DNA of 14,998 nt from a bacterium (GCA_021780625.1 JAJXYI010000331.1:1-14998); one strand, 5' to 3'; counted from the first letter of the stretch, positions 1-7,586 are shown. The notes: generated by a model from the sequence alone, not told the origin. Made by a program: numbers and translations.

Positions 1-540
1 GGGAATGCGCCCGGCCAGATGCGCCACCGCGTAGGCCTTGCGGCTGATCACCGCGCCAAGCCCCTGTCCGAGCGCCGACACCAGGGCCCACGCCACGCCC
101 GTCCTCCAGGCGCGCGGCTCGAGGCTGGGCCAGCTCGAGGGCATCAGCCCGATCGCCACGCCGAGCACGGTAAGCGCCGCGAGCGCCCATTGGCCCGCAC
201 CGAGGCGGGTTCCGAGCCAGGCCGCCTCGCCGCCTGCCGCGACCCAGACTGTGAGGCACTGCACGATCAGCATCGAGAGGCTGGCGCCCAGCCTCGGCAG
301 CGACTGGAACATCGCCAGGCCGCCCAGGCCGAAGCCCGCTACGCCGCTCAGAAACAGCCAGGCCGCGACCGAGGGCCCCGCGGCTGCGCCGCCGTGGAAG
401 GCGACCCACGAGCCGAGCACAAGCGCCGCGAGGACCAGCCGCGCGAGATTGGCCGGCACCGGACCGAGCAGCAGCGCGGAGCGACCCGCGAAGACCGCCG
501 TGACCGCGAAAAAGATCAGGGTAAGAAACGCGCCGGCCAT
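1..540 (-). CDS. EamA/DMT-family membrane transporter, partial (3' end off the window)
   Basis: Read on the minus strand from the ATG at 540-538, this frame stays open for 180 codons to the window edge. It begins MAGAFLTLIFFAVTAVFAGR and is strongly hydrophobic. Small, Gly/Ala/Leu-rich segments of about 20 residues are separated by short polar loops. The first half (about residues 1-135) has the spacing of one five-helix EamA repeat. A second repeat seems to start near residue 145 with RTGVAWALVSALGQGLGAVI. Known for the family: ten-helix inner-membrane exporters or permeases of metabolites, built from two EamA repeats; the substrate cannot be told from sequence. About half of a normal 290-300 aa protein is visible. 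No Shine-Dalgarno motif precedes the ATG; a near-perfect palindrome abuts it instead. The family call is fairly secure, the substrate unknown. Confidence 0.82.
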   Translation of the reverse strand, partial: MAGAFLTLIFFAVTAVFAGRSALLLGPVPANLARLVLAALVLGSWVAFHGGAAAGPSVAAWLFLSGVAGFGLGGLAMFQSLPRLGASLSMLIVQCLTVWVAAGGEAAWLGTRLGAGQWALAALTVLGVAIGLMPSSWPSLEPRAWRTGVAWALVSALGQGLGAVISRKAYAVAHLAGRIP

Positions 541-561
541 GCGCGGCGAGTCTCGCCGCGC
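541..561. repeat. 21-bp palindrome abutting the EamA gene start
   Basis: GCGCGGCGAG and CTCGCCGCGC are exact reverse complements separated by one base. The dyad sits immediately before the start codon of the minus-strand transporter gene. It could be an operator, a leader hairpin blocking initiation, or one more of the palindromes scattered through the neighbouring gap; its GGCGAG/CTCGCC core resembles the GCGAG/CTCGC hairpins near vapC and rpmB. Confidence 0.5.
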
Positions 562-620
562 AGCCGTCCCCTGTCGAGCGCACCCTCAACGCCACCGCAG
601 CACGGGAAAGCGAAGGGGAA

Positions 621-815
621 AGAAGCGAGCAGCCCATTCGACAGGCTCGGGGCCTTCGGCGGAAAACGAGCATGATTCCAGCGGTTGGCGAGGACGATGT
701 GGAGTGCCTTGACCTGGAGTGCGGAATCACGATTCCGCCCTGCGCGGGAGGCTAGGCCTCCCGGCTCCTCGCGAGTCCGCGTCACGTCTGCGCGGACTCA
801 TGCACCAATCGCGGC
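621..815 (+). repeat. Composite intergenic repeat, copy 1 (inverted relative to 13150-13350)
   Basis: This stretch aligns colinearly with the reverse complement of 13150-13350. Shared blocks in order are a TTCGAC...CTC(A/G)GGG element (633-662), GATTCCAGCGGTTGGCGAG (673-691), a CCTGGAGTGCGG block (714-724), TTCCGCCCTGCGCGGGAGGC (734-753) with its GCCTCCC palindrome partner, and a CCGCGTCAC block (777-785). Two internal palindromes stand out: GCGGAATC-AC-GATTCCGC (721-738) and GGGAGGC-TA-GGCCTCCC. Here the first palindrome is intact; the other copy carries about 29 extra bases at its centre. Confidence 0.75.
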
Positions 816-888
816 AGTAGCCGCTGATTCGAAAGGCGGAGAGCAGAGCCCCTCGTCCCAGGGCGAAGGCGGAAGACGTTCTGCTTTG

Positions 889-1046
889 GGAGTGCGGAAT
901 CACGATTCCGCCCTTGGACACGAGCCTCGGCTCGTGCCTGGAGGTTTCGGAATCCGAAACCTCCACCGCGGGCGGTCGAGCCCACTCGTTCCGGAGCTGC
1001 AAGCCGCCAAGTCGGCCCGTCAAAAGCGGAATCGAAATTCCGCACT
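889..1046. repeat. Cluster of short near-perfect palindromes
   Basis: Bases 889-914 repeat 716-741 exactly (26 bp), including the dyad GCGGAATC-AC-GATTCCGC. Directly after it come ACGAGCC-TC-GGCTCGT (919-934) and GGTTTCGGA-A-TCCGAAACC (943-961). A diverged version of the first dyad follows at 1027-1044, GCGGAAT-CGAA-ATTCCGC, in the opposite orientation next to CACTC. The halves differ in sequence but share one construction: 7-9 bp arms with a 1-4 base centre. Confidence 0.7.
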
Positions 1047-1080
1047 CAAAAAATGAAGAGCTTGCATGCGGCTGGAGCTA

Positions 1081-1125
1081 TGGAGTGCGGATCCTCCCAA
1101 AGGCCCTGAGCCAGCCAAACAGGGG
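1081..1125 (+). repeat. Fragment of the composite repeat (third copy)
   Basis: It starts TGGAGTGCGG, followed by ATC-like bases, then AAGGCCCTGAGCC, then a GTCGAA-like run and GGGG. This matches the reverse complement of about 13215-13259 block by block with scattered mismatches, so the TGGAGTGCGG tag joined to a CTCAGGGC element occurs at least twice in the window. Confidence 0.55.
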
Positions 1126-1167
1126 CTCCGTCCCGCGCCTGCGCATTCGCGCCGCGGGACGAGGCCC
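1123..1167 (-). terminator. proS: Possible hairpin terminator downstream of proS
   Basis: On the minus strand, 17 bases after the proS stop, GGGCCTCGTCCCGCG can pair with CGCGGGACGGAGCCC around a 15-base loop. The 15-bp stem has one mismatch and one G-U pair. No run of U follows, so this is not a classical intrinsic terminator. Its position supports 3'-end protection or weak termination. Confidence 0.35.
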
Positions 1168-1183
1168 GACTCAGGCCCTGCGC

Positions 1184-2944
<1,761 letters not shown>

Positions 2945-3026
2945 AAAGCCCGGCACCGAAGCAAGGCGCCCAACCAAGGGCAACGGTAAAGCGGGAGGGG
3001 CGACCACGGCAGCCTGAACCACAAAC

Positions 3027-3061
3027 GAATTTAGCAGGGATGGTGGGGATACAAGGGATGG
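3027..3061 (-). repeat. AGGGATG-type interspersed repeat (degenerate copy)
   Basis: GAATTTAGCAGGGATGGTGG and the bases after it follow the layout of the clearer copy at 13038-13074: GGAATTTA, CAGGGATG, a second GGGGAT and a final AAGGGATG. It lies about 85 bp upstream of the proS start. Confidence 0.5.
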
Positions 3062-3293
3062 TCCGATGGAGGGTCGGAGCGGAATGCATGCCTCGCCAGG
3101 CGTCAGACCAATGAACTATTCCGACCGAGCGTCTGGCTGGAACTCGATCAAGGCCGCCAGTATTCCACCAAAGATCGTCATTTTGAAACCGCTGCCCCCT
3201 CTGATCCCAGCAGGCGGCTGCATCGATCTGCGATCGCGCGAGACCATGCACCACGAACCATAGAATGACCTTTGAATGGACGGGCGGATAAAC

Positions 3294-3394
3294 GTCGTCC
3301 GAACGGCAAACGATGCCTCGTCAAACCCGGCCCGCTCGGGGATCGCGTCCTTTTACCAAGTCCGCCTCCATGCCCTTCATCCCTGTTAAATTCC
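3294..3394 (+). repeat. Partial copy of the rpmB-flanking repeat plus an AGGGATG-type element
   Basis: The bases GTCAAACCCGGCCCGCTCGG (about 3319-3338) match the lead-in and start of the 118-bp repeat at 4377 (there preceded by ATCAAACC). CCCTTCATCCCTGTTAAATT (3373-3392), followed by CC, is the reverse complement of the AGGGATG-type repeat. The same two modules also occur in this order at 4369-4563, but the spacer between them is much shorter here. Confidence 0.55.
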
Positions 3395-3481
3395 AGTTCG
3401 CCCACCCAGGTCGTTGCGATCGGAGGACCTCAGCAAGGAGGGGCCCCAGGGCCAACCGAGGTTCCCCGGCCCACTCCCGGC

Positions 3482-3510
3482 TTGCTCGGTCGGATGACTG
3501 GAGGCATCAT
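3482..3510 (+). promoter_or_regulatory. Tentative vapBC promoter
   Basis: TTGCTC (3482-3487) and CATCAT (3505-3510) are separated by 17 bases. The -10 match to TATAAT is only 4 of 6. If real, transcription would start about at the vapB ATG, giving a leaderless or nearly leaderless message, and the upstream GGAGG would lie outside the transcript. Weak evidence. Confidence 0.25.
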
Positions 3511-3515
3511 GATGC
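3504..3515. promoter_or_regulatory. Candidate VapB/VapBC operator palindrome
   Basis: GCATCATGATGC is a perfect 12-bp palindrome ending 4 bases before the vapB ATG. It overlaps the tentative -10 and touches the GGAGG at 3500-3504. VapB-type ribbon-helix-helix antitoxins commonly repress their own operon by binding palindromes in this position, so an operator role is a reasonable inference. Confidence 0.5.
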
Positions 3516-3519
3516 CGTT

Positions 3520-3777
3520 ATGCGAACTACTCTTGGCATCAATGATGCGCTGCTCCGTGAATTGCGGCGCCGGGCGTCCGAATCCGGTCGGCCATTCCGA
3601 GCGGTGGTCGAGGAAACCCTCCAACTGGGGCTCGCCCGAGCCAGCCAGCCTGCGCGGGCACAACGTCCGTTCCGCGTCCGTCCGCACGCGCTCGGACTCA
3701 AGCCGGGTTTTCGTGGGGTCAGTCTCAATCAACTCTACGACCAGGTGGAGGCCGAGGCCACTGCCCGCAAACCGTGA
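3520..3777 (+). CDS. vapB: VapB-type ribbon-helix-helix antitoxin
   Basis: An 85-aa protein starting MRTTLGINDALLRELRRRAS. Residues 1-40 have the ribbon-helix-helix pattern: a short beta strand (RTTLGI), an amphipathic helix (DALLRELRRRASESG), then RPFRAVVEETLQLGL. The basic, proline-rich remainder (41-85, ending LYDQVEAEATARKP) is the expected toxin-binding tail. Known for the family: the antitoxin neutralises the partner PIN ribonuclease and represses its own operon. The frame is open back to 3313, but that extension runs through intergenic repeats and lacks homology, so the ATG at 3520 is preferred. GGAGG ends 15 bases before it, too far for a normal Shine-Dalgarno. The 3' end overlaps the toxin start by 4 bp, implying translational coupling. 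Confidence 0.85.
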   Translation: MRTTLGINDALLRELRRRASESGRPFRAVVEETLQLGLARASQPARAQRPFRVRPHALGLKPGFRGVSLNQLYDQVEAEATARKP

Positions 3778-4202
3778 TCGTTCCCGACGTCAACCTGCTC
3801 GTATACGCTTACGACCGCACCGCGCCGGCGCACCGCAAGGCCCGCGCGTGGTGGGAATCCGTCCTCTCCGGCTACGAACCGGTCGGCCTTCCCTGGATCG
3901 CCGTGCTCGCATTCGTCCGGCTGACGACTCACCCCACGCTCAACGACAACCCGATGACCGTCGTCCAGGCGCGCGAGTGCGTGGAGTCTTGGCTGGAACG
4001 CGGGCATGTGCGCCTTCTTTCTCCCGAGGCGACCACCTTTCTCCGGTTCTTCGAGTTGCTGGCTGTCGGCGGCGTCGGTGGCAATCTCTGCACCGATGCC
4101 CTTATCGCCGCTCTGGCCGAGGAGCACGGCGGCAAGGTGTACTCCAATGACGCCGATTTCGGCCGCTTTGCCGGAATCGCCTGGGAGAACCCGCTGCGCT
4201 AA
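3774..4202 (+). CDS. vapC: VapC-type PIN-domain ribonuclease toxin
   Basis: A 142-aa PIN-domain protein starting at a GTG that shares GTGA with the vapB stop. The N-terminus MIVPDVNLLVYAYD holds the first catalytic Asp (D5). LPWIAVLAFVRLTTHP follows, then TDALIAALA (D108), and SNDADFGRF near the end (D126, D128). These are the metal-binding acidic positions of PIN nucleases. The glutamate common near residue 42 in other VapC proteins is absent, as I recall for the Mtu_PIN-like (TIGR00028) subfamily, which this resembles. Expected role: Mg-dependent cleavage of a structured RNA such as tRNA or rRNA when antitoxin is lost; the target cannot be told here. Full length, no frameshift. Lying among repeats between two housekeeping genes fits an acquired module. 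Confidence 0.9.
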   Translation: MIVPDVNLLVYAYDRTAPAHRKARAWWESVLSGYEPVGLPWIAVLAFVRLTTHPTLNDNPMTVVQARECVESWLERGHVRLLSPEATTFLRFFELLAVGGVGGNLCTDALIAALAEEHGGKVYSNDADFGRFAGIAWENPLR

Positions 4203-4235
4203 CACCATCCCAAGGCTTCAGATCCCGCCCCCCGA

Positions 4236-4287
4236 GGCGCGAGTCGAGTCTCGCGTCCCAAAGGCTGAGCCGAGGCTCAGCACTCCA
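4236..4287. repeat. Two hairpins and a GCACTCCA tag downstream of vapC
   Basis: CGCGAG-6 bases-CTCGCG (4238-4255) is followed by GCTGAGCC-GA-GGCTCAGC (4264-4281), which ends in a GCACTCCA tag (4280-4287). The first hairpin and its flanks resemble the hairpin inside the 118-bp repeats, including the same 6-base loop length. No T-run follows, so an intrinsic terminator for vapBC is possible but unproven. Confidence 0.6.
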
Positions 4288-4376
4288 TATCGGAATCAGA
4301 ATCCACATGGAGAGAAAGTCCGCCAGGGACAGGCGGATGGCCGTCCTCCGAGCCCCAAACGACAACTCATCAAACC

Positions 4377-4494
4377 CGGCCCGCTCGGAGATCGGGCCCT
4401 ACCGGGCGCGAGTCCAGCCTCGCGTTCCCGCATGCGCGGGACGGTGCCAGGTCACCGCACTCCACATCGATTAGCAACGCACTCCAATTTCAGC
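4377..4494 (+). repeat. 118-bp perfect direct repeat, copy 1 (upstream of rpmB)
   Basis: Identical base for base to 5125-5242, offset 748. It begins CGGCCCGCTCGGAGATCGGG and ends CACTCCAATTTCAGC. Inside are CGCGAG-6 bases-CTCGCG, CCCGC-ATGC-GCGGG and two GCACTCCA tags (4457-4464 and 4479-4486). Bases on both sides differ between copies at once on the left and diverge gradually on the right, where both enter a TTTCAGC array. Confidence 0.95.
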
Positions 4495-4520
4495 TTTCAG
4501 CGTTTTAGCTTTCAGCTTTT
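4488..4520 (+). repeat. Degenerate TTTCAGC tandem array
   Basis: Units TTTCAGC, TTTCAGCG, TTTTAGC and TTTCAGC follow each other and end in TTTT. It is a less regular version of the array at 5236-5271 and sits in the same place relative to the 118-bp repeat. Confidence 0.75.
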
Positions 4521-4528
4521 CCCTCCCC

Positions 4529-4563
4529 CATCCCTTCCATCCCCTTCATCCCTGTTAAATTCC
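4529..4563 (+). repeat. AGGGATG-type interspersed repeat, full-length inverted copy
   Basis: CATCCCTTCCATCCCCTTCA followed by TCCCTGTTAAATTCC is the reverse complement of 13038-13072 apart from one extra A in the TTAAATT part. It lies about 30 bp upstream of the proposed rpmB -35 box. Confidence 0.8.
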
Positions 4564-4593
4564 AGTCCAAGGTCCGATCCTCAAAAAAACCCC

Positions 4594-4621
4594 TTGCCTA
4601 ACGCGGGTCCGGGTCTTTACT
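4594..4621 (+). promoter_or_regulatory. rpmB: Likely rpmB promoter
   Basis: TTGCCT (4594-4599), a 16-base spacer and TTTACT (4616-4621) resemble a sigma-70-type -35/-10 pair. The predicted transcript start near 4628 leaves a leader of about 20 bases with no Shine-Dalgarno motif. Confidence 0.45.
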
Positions 4622-4647
4622 TCCCGACCTTTTAACCAATTCCACAC

Positions 4648-4881
4648 ATGGCCCGCATCTGCGCAGTCACAGGCAAACGCCCCGTCAAGGGCTCCATCAT
4701 CAACCGCAAAGGTCAGAGCAAGAAGAGCGGCGGCATCGGCACGCACGTGACGAGCATCACCAAGCGCAAGTTCCGTCCGAACCTGCAGCGCGTCAAGGTG
4801 AAGCTTCCCAACGGCGGCACCAAGCGCATGCTGGTTTCCGTGAAGGCCATCAAGGCCGGCAAGATCGAGAAGGCCGTCTAA
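4648..4881 (+). CDS. rpmB: 50S ribosomal protein L28
   Basis: A 77-aa basic protein, MARICAVTGKRPVKGSIINR onward, matching bacterial L28 (78 aa in E. coli) over its whole length. The CAVTGKRP opening, RKFRPNLQ in the middle and a VSVKAIKAGKIEKAV tail are typical. It is a component of the large ribosomal subunit. It stands alone here, not next to rpmG, with its own putative promoter and a strong terminator, so it is probably transcribed as a single gene. No Shine-Dalgarno precedes the ATG; the leader end reads AACCAATTCCACAC, which is unusual for a highly expressed ribosomal gene. Perfect 118-bp direct repeats flank it. Identification is secure. Confidence 0.97.
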   Translation: MARICAVTGKRPVKGSIINRKGQSKKSGGIGTHVTSITKRKFRPNLQRVKVKLPNGGTKRMLVSVKAIKAGKIEKAV

Positions 4882-4904
4882 GGCTCCTTCATCCATCCCT
4901 TTTG

Positions 4905-4944
4905 ACACCCGTGGCTGATCCGTCGGCCACGGGTGTTCGTTTTT
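4905..4944 (+). terminator. rpmB: Intrinsic terminator of rpmB
   Basis: ACACCCGTGGC (4905-4915) pairs perfectly with GCCACGGGTGT (4926-4936) around a 10-base loop, followed by TCG and TTTTT (4940-4944). This is an 11-bp GC-rich stem with a T-run, 23 bases after the rpmB stop. It is the only textbook rho-independent terminator I found in the window. Confidence 0.9.
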
Positions 4945-4966
4945 GTTAACAGGGATGGAAGGGATG
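4945..4966 (-). repeat. AGGGATG-type interspersed repeat (short copy)
   Basis: GTTAACAGGGATGGAAGGGA and the next two bases lack the middle GAAGGGGAT unit of the full element. The copy abuts the T-run of the rpmB terminator. Confidence 0.6.
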
Positions 4967-5124
4967 TAGGACACCCATCCGGATTGAACTAAAGGGAACG
5001 AAGCGGGCTTCGATCAGCAACGCCAGGGATGCGGGCTTGTGGTTTGAGACTCCCAAGGTTGAAAACCTTAAGAGTTCGCGGAAGGGACAGGAGGACAATC
5101 GTCCCCCTGGTGCCCCCTCGAACG

Positions 5125-5242
5125 CGGCCCGCTCGGAGATCGGGCCCTACCGGGCGCGAGTCCAGCCTCGCGTTCCCGCATGCGCGGGACGGTGCCAGGT
5201 CACCGCACTCCACATCGATTAGCAACGCACTCCAATTTCAGC
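5125..5242 (+). repeat. 118-bp perfect direct repeat, copy 2 (downstream of rpmB)
   Basis: Identical to 4377-4494, with the same two hairpins and two GCACTCCA tags (5205-5212 and 5227-5234). The copies are in the same orientation with rpmB and its terminator between them. Identity over 118 noncoding bases points to recent duplication or ongoing gene conversion. Confidence 0.95.
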
Positions 5243-5271
5243 GTTTCAGCTTTTCAGCGTTTCAGCTTTTT
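5236..5271 (+). repeat. Regular octamer array TTTCAGCG/TTTCAGCT
   Basis: Four consecutive 8-mers alternate strictly: TTTCAGCG, TTTCAGCT, TTTCAGCG, TTTCAGCT, then TTTT. This is equivalent to a 16-bp unit repeated twice. The first octamer overlaps the end of the 118-bp repeat. Confidence 0.85.
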
Positions 5272-5356
5272 CCGCCCATCCCTGTGAATCCCCGTTTGGT
5301 TCGCGCCCATTTTTTCGCTTCCCCAGCGGCGGCTTTCACGCTGCGCTCTTGCCGCC

Positions 5357-6421
5357 ATGCCCGACCGCGCCCGACGCACGCTTCGCGTCATCCACTACAA
5401 TCCCTGGGCCGAAGGTCTTGAGGATGCCCTGACCTATGTCAGCCGGCTCCCCTCGCTCGACCTCGGGCCGCGCATCGCCGAGCCGGGCAACGTGAAGATG
5501 AAGACAATGGCGCGGCTGGATGCCGACTGGCACGGTGAAAGCACCCGCTGCTTCGCCTCGCTCGAGCATCCGGACATCGATTTTCCGCCCGCGCTCGTGC
5601 TTGGCCGCCAGGGGTTTTCGGAGCTGCTTTCAATCGCCATCCCGCCCGGGGAGGAATGGTGGTTCATCACGAACGGACAGCACCCCTCCGGACTCGAACA
5701 CTTGGCCGGCAAGGTCTTCGGAGCGCTCGCCGCGCGCGGGATCCGAATCCTCTACTACGCCTTCGACGAGGCGAGCCGGGCGATGCCGTGTTTTTCGCAG
5801 ATCGCCCCGCACCTGTCGGTGCTGATCCACGACGAGTTTCCCCTCGACCCGGCAGGTCAGGCTCGGCTCTCCCCGCGCTGCCTGGTGCGACACCGGAGCT
5901 GGGTCGCCAATCTGGTCCCCTTCTCCGCCCCCTTCGTCGAGGAGCCCGAGGAAAAGCTGGTCTTCCTGGGATCCGAGATGGGCCTGACGCCCCATCGGCA
6001 GCGGCAGGTGAGCTTCCTGCGCGAGACCTTCAAGGATCGCTTCGTCGCGATCCACGACCATTCGCTCGCGGTGGGCGACCGCACGGCGCTCGGCGCCCGG
6101 TTCAAGGCCAGCCTCTGTCCCGAGGGCCGCAAGTTCACGACGCCCGCCATGGCCCGAACCCACACCGACCGCCCATTCTGGTCGGGCTGCCTCGGCCTCG
6201 TGCCGGTATCGGAGAATTCACGACAAGGGGGCCGGCTCGACGAGCTCGCCGCCGAAGGCCTGCTCCTTCGCTACGCCCACGGCGATCTCAAGAGCCTGCG
6301 CGAAGCCTGCGAGCAGGCGCTCGCCACCCCGACTGCCGACCGGCGGCGGATCTACGATCACTACAACCGGCACGAGACCGTGGGGCCCGTCGTCGTCGAC
6401 GCCCTGCTCGCCGCACCCTGA
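5357..6421 (+). CDS. Protein of unknown function, possibly glycosyltransferase-like
   Basis: A 354-aa soluble protein with no signal peptide or membrane segment; I do not recognise a specific family. The N-terminus has RVIHYNPWAEGLEDALTYVS. The middle has strand-like hydrophobic stretches of a Rossmann kind (EEWWFITNG, RGIRILYYAFDEA, HLSVLIHDEFPL around 152-163, EKLVFLGSEMG). The C-terminal third has KASLCPEGRKFTTPAMARTH (about 250-269) and then RPFWSGCLGLVPVSEN. A CPEGR-type block followed by FWSGCLGLVPV loosely recalls the C-terminal sugar-nucleotide region of exostosin-like or GT-B glycosyltransferases, but this is a resemblance only. The coding quality is good: open throughout, same GC bias as aroC, which starts 61 bp downstream on the same strand. 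No Shine-Dalgarno precedes the ATG. Confidence 0.75.
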   Translation: MPDRARRTLRVIHYNPWAEGLEDALTYVSRLPSLDLGPRIAEPGNVKMKTMARLDADWHGESTRCFASLEHPDIDFPPALVLGRQGFSELLSIAIPPGEEWWFITNGQHPSGLEHLAGKVFGALAARGIRILYYAFDEASRAMPCFSQIAPHLSVLIHDEFPLDPAGQARLSPRCLVRHRSWVANLVPFSAPFVEEPEEKLVFLGSEMGLTPHRQRQVSFLRETFKDRFVAIHDHSLAVGDRTALGARFKASLCPEGRKFTTPAMARTHTDRPFWSGCLGLVPVSENSRQGGRLDELAAEGLLLRYAHGDLKSLREACEQALATPTADRRRIYDHYNRHETVGPVVVDALLAAP

Positions 6422-6482
6422 GCCCGCCCGCATTCGGGGTTGAAAGCGGCCGCAGGTTGCGCTGACACTCCCCCGCACCGCG

Positions 6483-7586
6483 ATGTCCAGTTCCTTCGGA
6501 AAACTCTTCACGATCACCACCTGGGGCGAAAGCCATGGTCCCGCCGTCGGCGTCGTCGTCGACGGCTGCCCGCCCAAGCTCCCGCTTTCCCCGGACGAGA
6601 TCCAGATCGAACTCGACCGCCGCCGCCCGGGCCAGAGCGACATCGTCACGCCCCGCAAGGAGGAGGACAAGGTGCAGATCCTCTCGGGCGTCTTCGAGGG
6701 GCACACGACGGGGACTCCCATCTCGATGCTCGTCCCGAACGCCGATCAGCGGCCCGGGGCGTATTCGGAGATGAAGGACGCCTTCCGCCCGTCGCACGCG
6801 GATTTCGCGTACCAGTCGAAATACGGCATCCGCGATCACCGCGGAGGCGGGCGCAGTTCCGCGCGCGAGACGGTGGGCCGCGTGGCTGCCGGAGCGATCG
6901 CGAAGAAGATCCTCGCACTCGCGATTCCCTCCAAGCCCGTGGTGATCCGCGCGTTCGTCACGCGTATCCACGACATCGCCACGCCCGAGGGCGCGCTGAC
7001 GGAGCTCCCCACCCTTTCCGAGATCGAGGCCAACGCCGTGCGCTGCCCGCACGCCGAGACCGCCGCGCGAATGATCGAGCGGATCAAGCAGGTGCGCTCC
7101 GAGGGCGACTCCGTCGGCGGTGTCATCGAGTGCCGCGTCCACGGTCTTCCCGCGGGGCTGGGCGAACCGGTCTTCGACCGCCTGCACGCGGACCTCGGCA
7201 AGGCGATGCTTTCCCTGCCGGCCGTGAAGGGATTCGAGCTGGGGAGCGGATTCGCCGGCACCTTCCTGCGCGGGTCCGAGCACAACGACCTGTTTGAGAT
7301 GCGCGACGGCGCCGTGCACACCACCACGAACCGAAGCGGCGGCATCCAGGGCGGCATCAGCAACGGCGAGGACGTCATCTTCCGGGTCGCATTCAAGCCC
7401 ACCGCCACGATCCTGCGCCCGCAGAAAACCGTGGACGTCCATGGCCAGGAGACCGAGTTGATGGGCCGCGGCCGCCACGACCCCTGCGTCCTTCCGCGCG
7501 CGGTGCCGATCGTCGAGGCCATGGCGGCCCTCGTGCTGGTCGACCACTGGATGCGTCAGCGCGCGCAATGCGACGTCCGTTTTTGA
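6483..7586 (+). CDS. aroC: Chorismate synthase
   Basis: Converts 5-enolpyruvylshikimate-3-phosphate to chorismate, the last common step toward aromatic amino acids and other aromatics; needs reduced FMN. The 367-aa protein (E. coli 361 aa) carries the family signatures: GESHG at residues 15-19, [36 protein letters not shown] (about 121-137) and [17 protein letters not shown] (about 331-347). The [15 protein letters not shown] start fixes the N-terminus. Cytoplasmic. No other shikimate gene is adjacent; the upstream neighbour is the unrecognised 5357 gene (61-bp gap, perhaps co-transcribed) and the downstream neighbour is gspD after 192 bp. No flavin reductase domain is fused, so a separate flavin supply is expected. 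Identification is secure. Confidence 0.97.
   Translation: MSSSFGKLFTITTWGESHGPAVGVVVDGCPPKLPLSPDEIQIELDRRRPGQSDIVTPRKEEDKVQILSGVFEGHTTGTPISMLVPNADQRPGAYSEMKDAFRPSHADFAYQSKYGIRDHRGGGRSSARETVGRVAAGAIAKKILALAIPSKPVVIRAFVTRIHDIATPEGALTELPTLSEIEANAVRCPHAETAARMIERIKQVRSEGDSVGGVIECRVHGLPAGLGEPVFDRLHADLGKAMLSLPAVKGFELGSGFAGTFLRGSEHNDLFEMRDGAVHTTTNRSGGIQGGISNGEDVIFRVAFKPTATILRPQKTVDVHGQETELMGRGRHDPCVLPRAVPIVEAMAALVLVDHWMRQRAQCDVRF

Larger units (their letters stand above)
541..1183. other. Intergenic repeat mosaic between proS and the EamA gene
   Basis: These 643 bp lie between two minus-strand genes and contain no convincing coding sequence. Short open frames exist, but their translations just read through the repeats, giving the same short peptide more than once. 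The stretch is filled with near-perfect short palindromes, a composite repeat shared with 13150-13350, a second fragment of that composite at 1081-1125, and a strong hairpin just downstream of proS. I saw no RNA gene in it. Confidence 0.7.
2945..3519. other. Divergent intergenic region between proS and vapBC
   Basis: This 575-bp gap holds divergent 5' regions. Repeat fragments sit at 3027-3061 and 3294-3394, and the vapBC control region is at the right end. Bases 3062-3290 show no gene, strong promoter or repeat I can support. No convincing -35/-10 pair for proS was found in its first 100 bp of upstream sequence. Confidence 0.6.
4203..4647. other. Intergenic repeat region between vapC and rpmB
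   Basis: 445 bp without a supported gene. In order it contains paired palindromes just after vapC (4236-4287), the lead-in and first copy of the 118-bp repeat (4377-4494), a TTTCAGC array (4488-4520), an AGGGATG-type element in inverted orientation (4529-4563) and a likely rpmB promoter (4594-4621). Confidence 0.7.
4882..5356. other. Intergenic repeat region between rpmB and the 5357 gene
   Basis: 475 bp without a supported gene. It holds the rpmB terminator (4905-4944), an AGGGATG-type fragment (4945-4966), about 150 bp of unassigned sequence (4970-5124), the second 118-bp repeat (5125-5242), a regular TTTCAGC array (5236-5271) and a short inverted AGGGATG-type remnant, CCCATCCCTGTGAATCC (5275-5291). 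Confidence 0.7.

Noticed and set aside
685..1056. Small open frames in the 541-1183 gap
   Set aside because: Translations merely repeat peptides such as RNRDSAL because they cross the same palindromes; no start signal or homology.
2945..3022. GTG start adding 26 residues to ProRS
   Set aside because: The added segment is not found in ProRS families as I know them, and the downstream ATG fits the usual N-terminus.
3313..3519. N-terminal extension of the vapB frame
   Set aside because: The extra 69 codons read through intergenic repeat DNA (including the ATCCCTGTTAAATTCC element) and do not resemble the antitoxin family.
3272..4150. 292-codon plus-strand frame overlapping vapBC
   Set aside because: Out of frame with both vapB and vapC, Arg/Pro-rich, and a shadow of their coding sequence.
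5236..5271. CRISPR-like array
   Set aside because: Units are 8 bp with no spacers between them; it is a simple tandem repeat.
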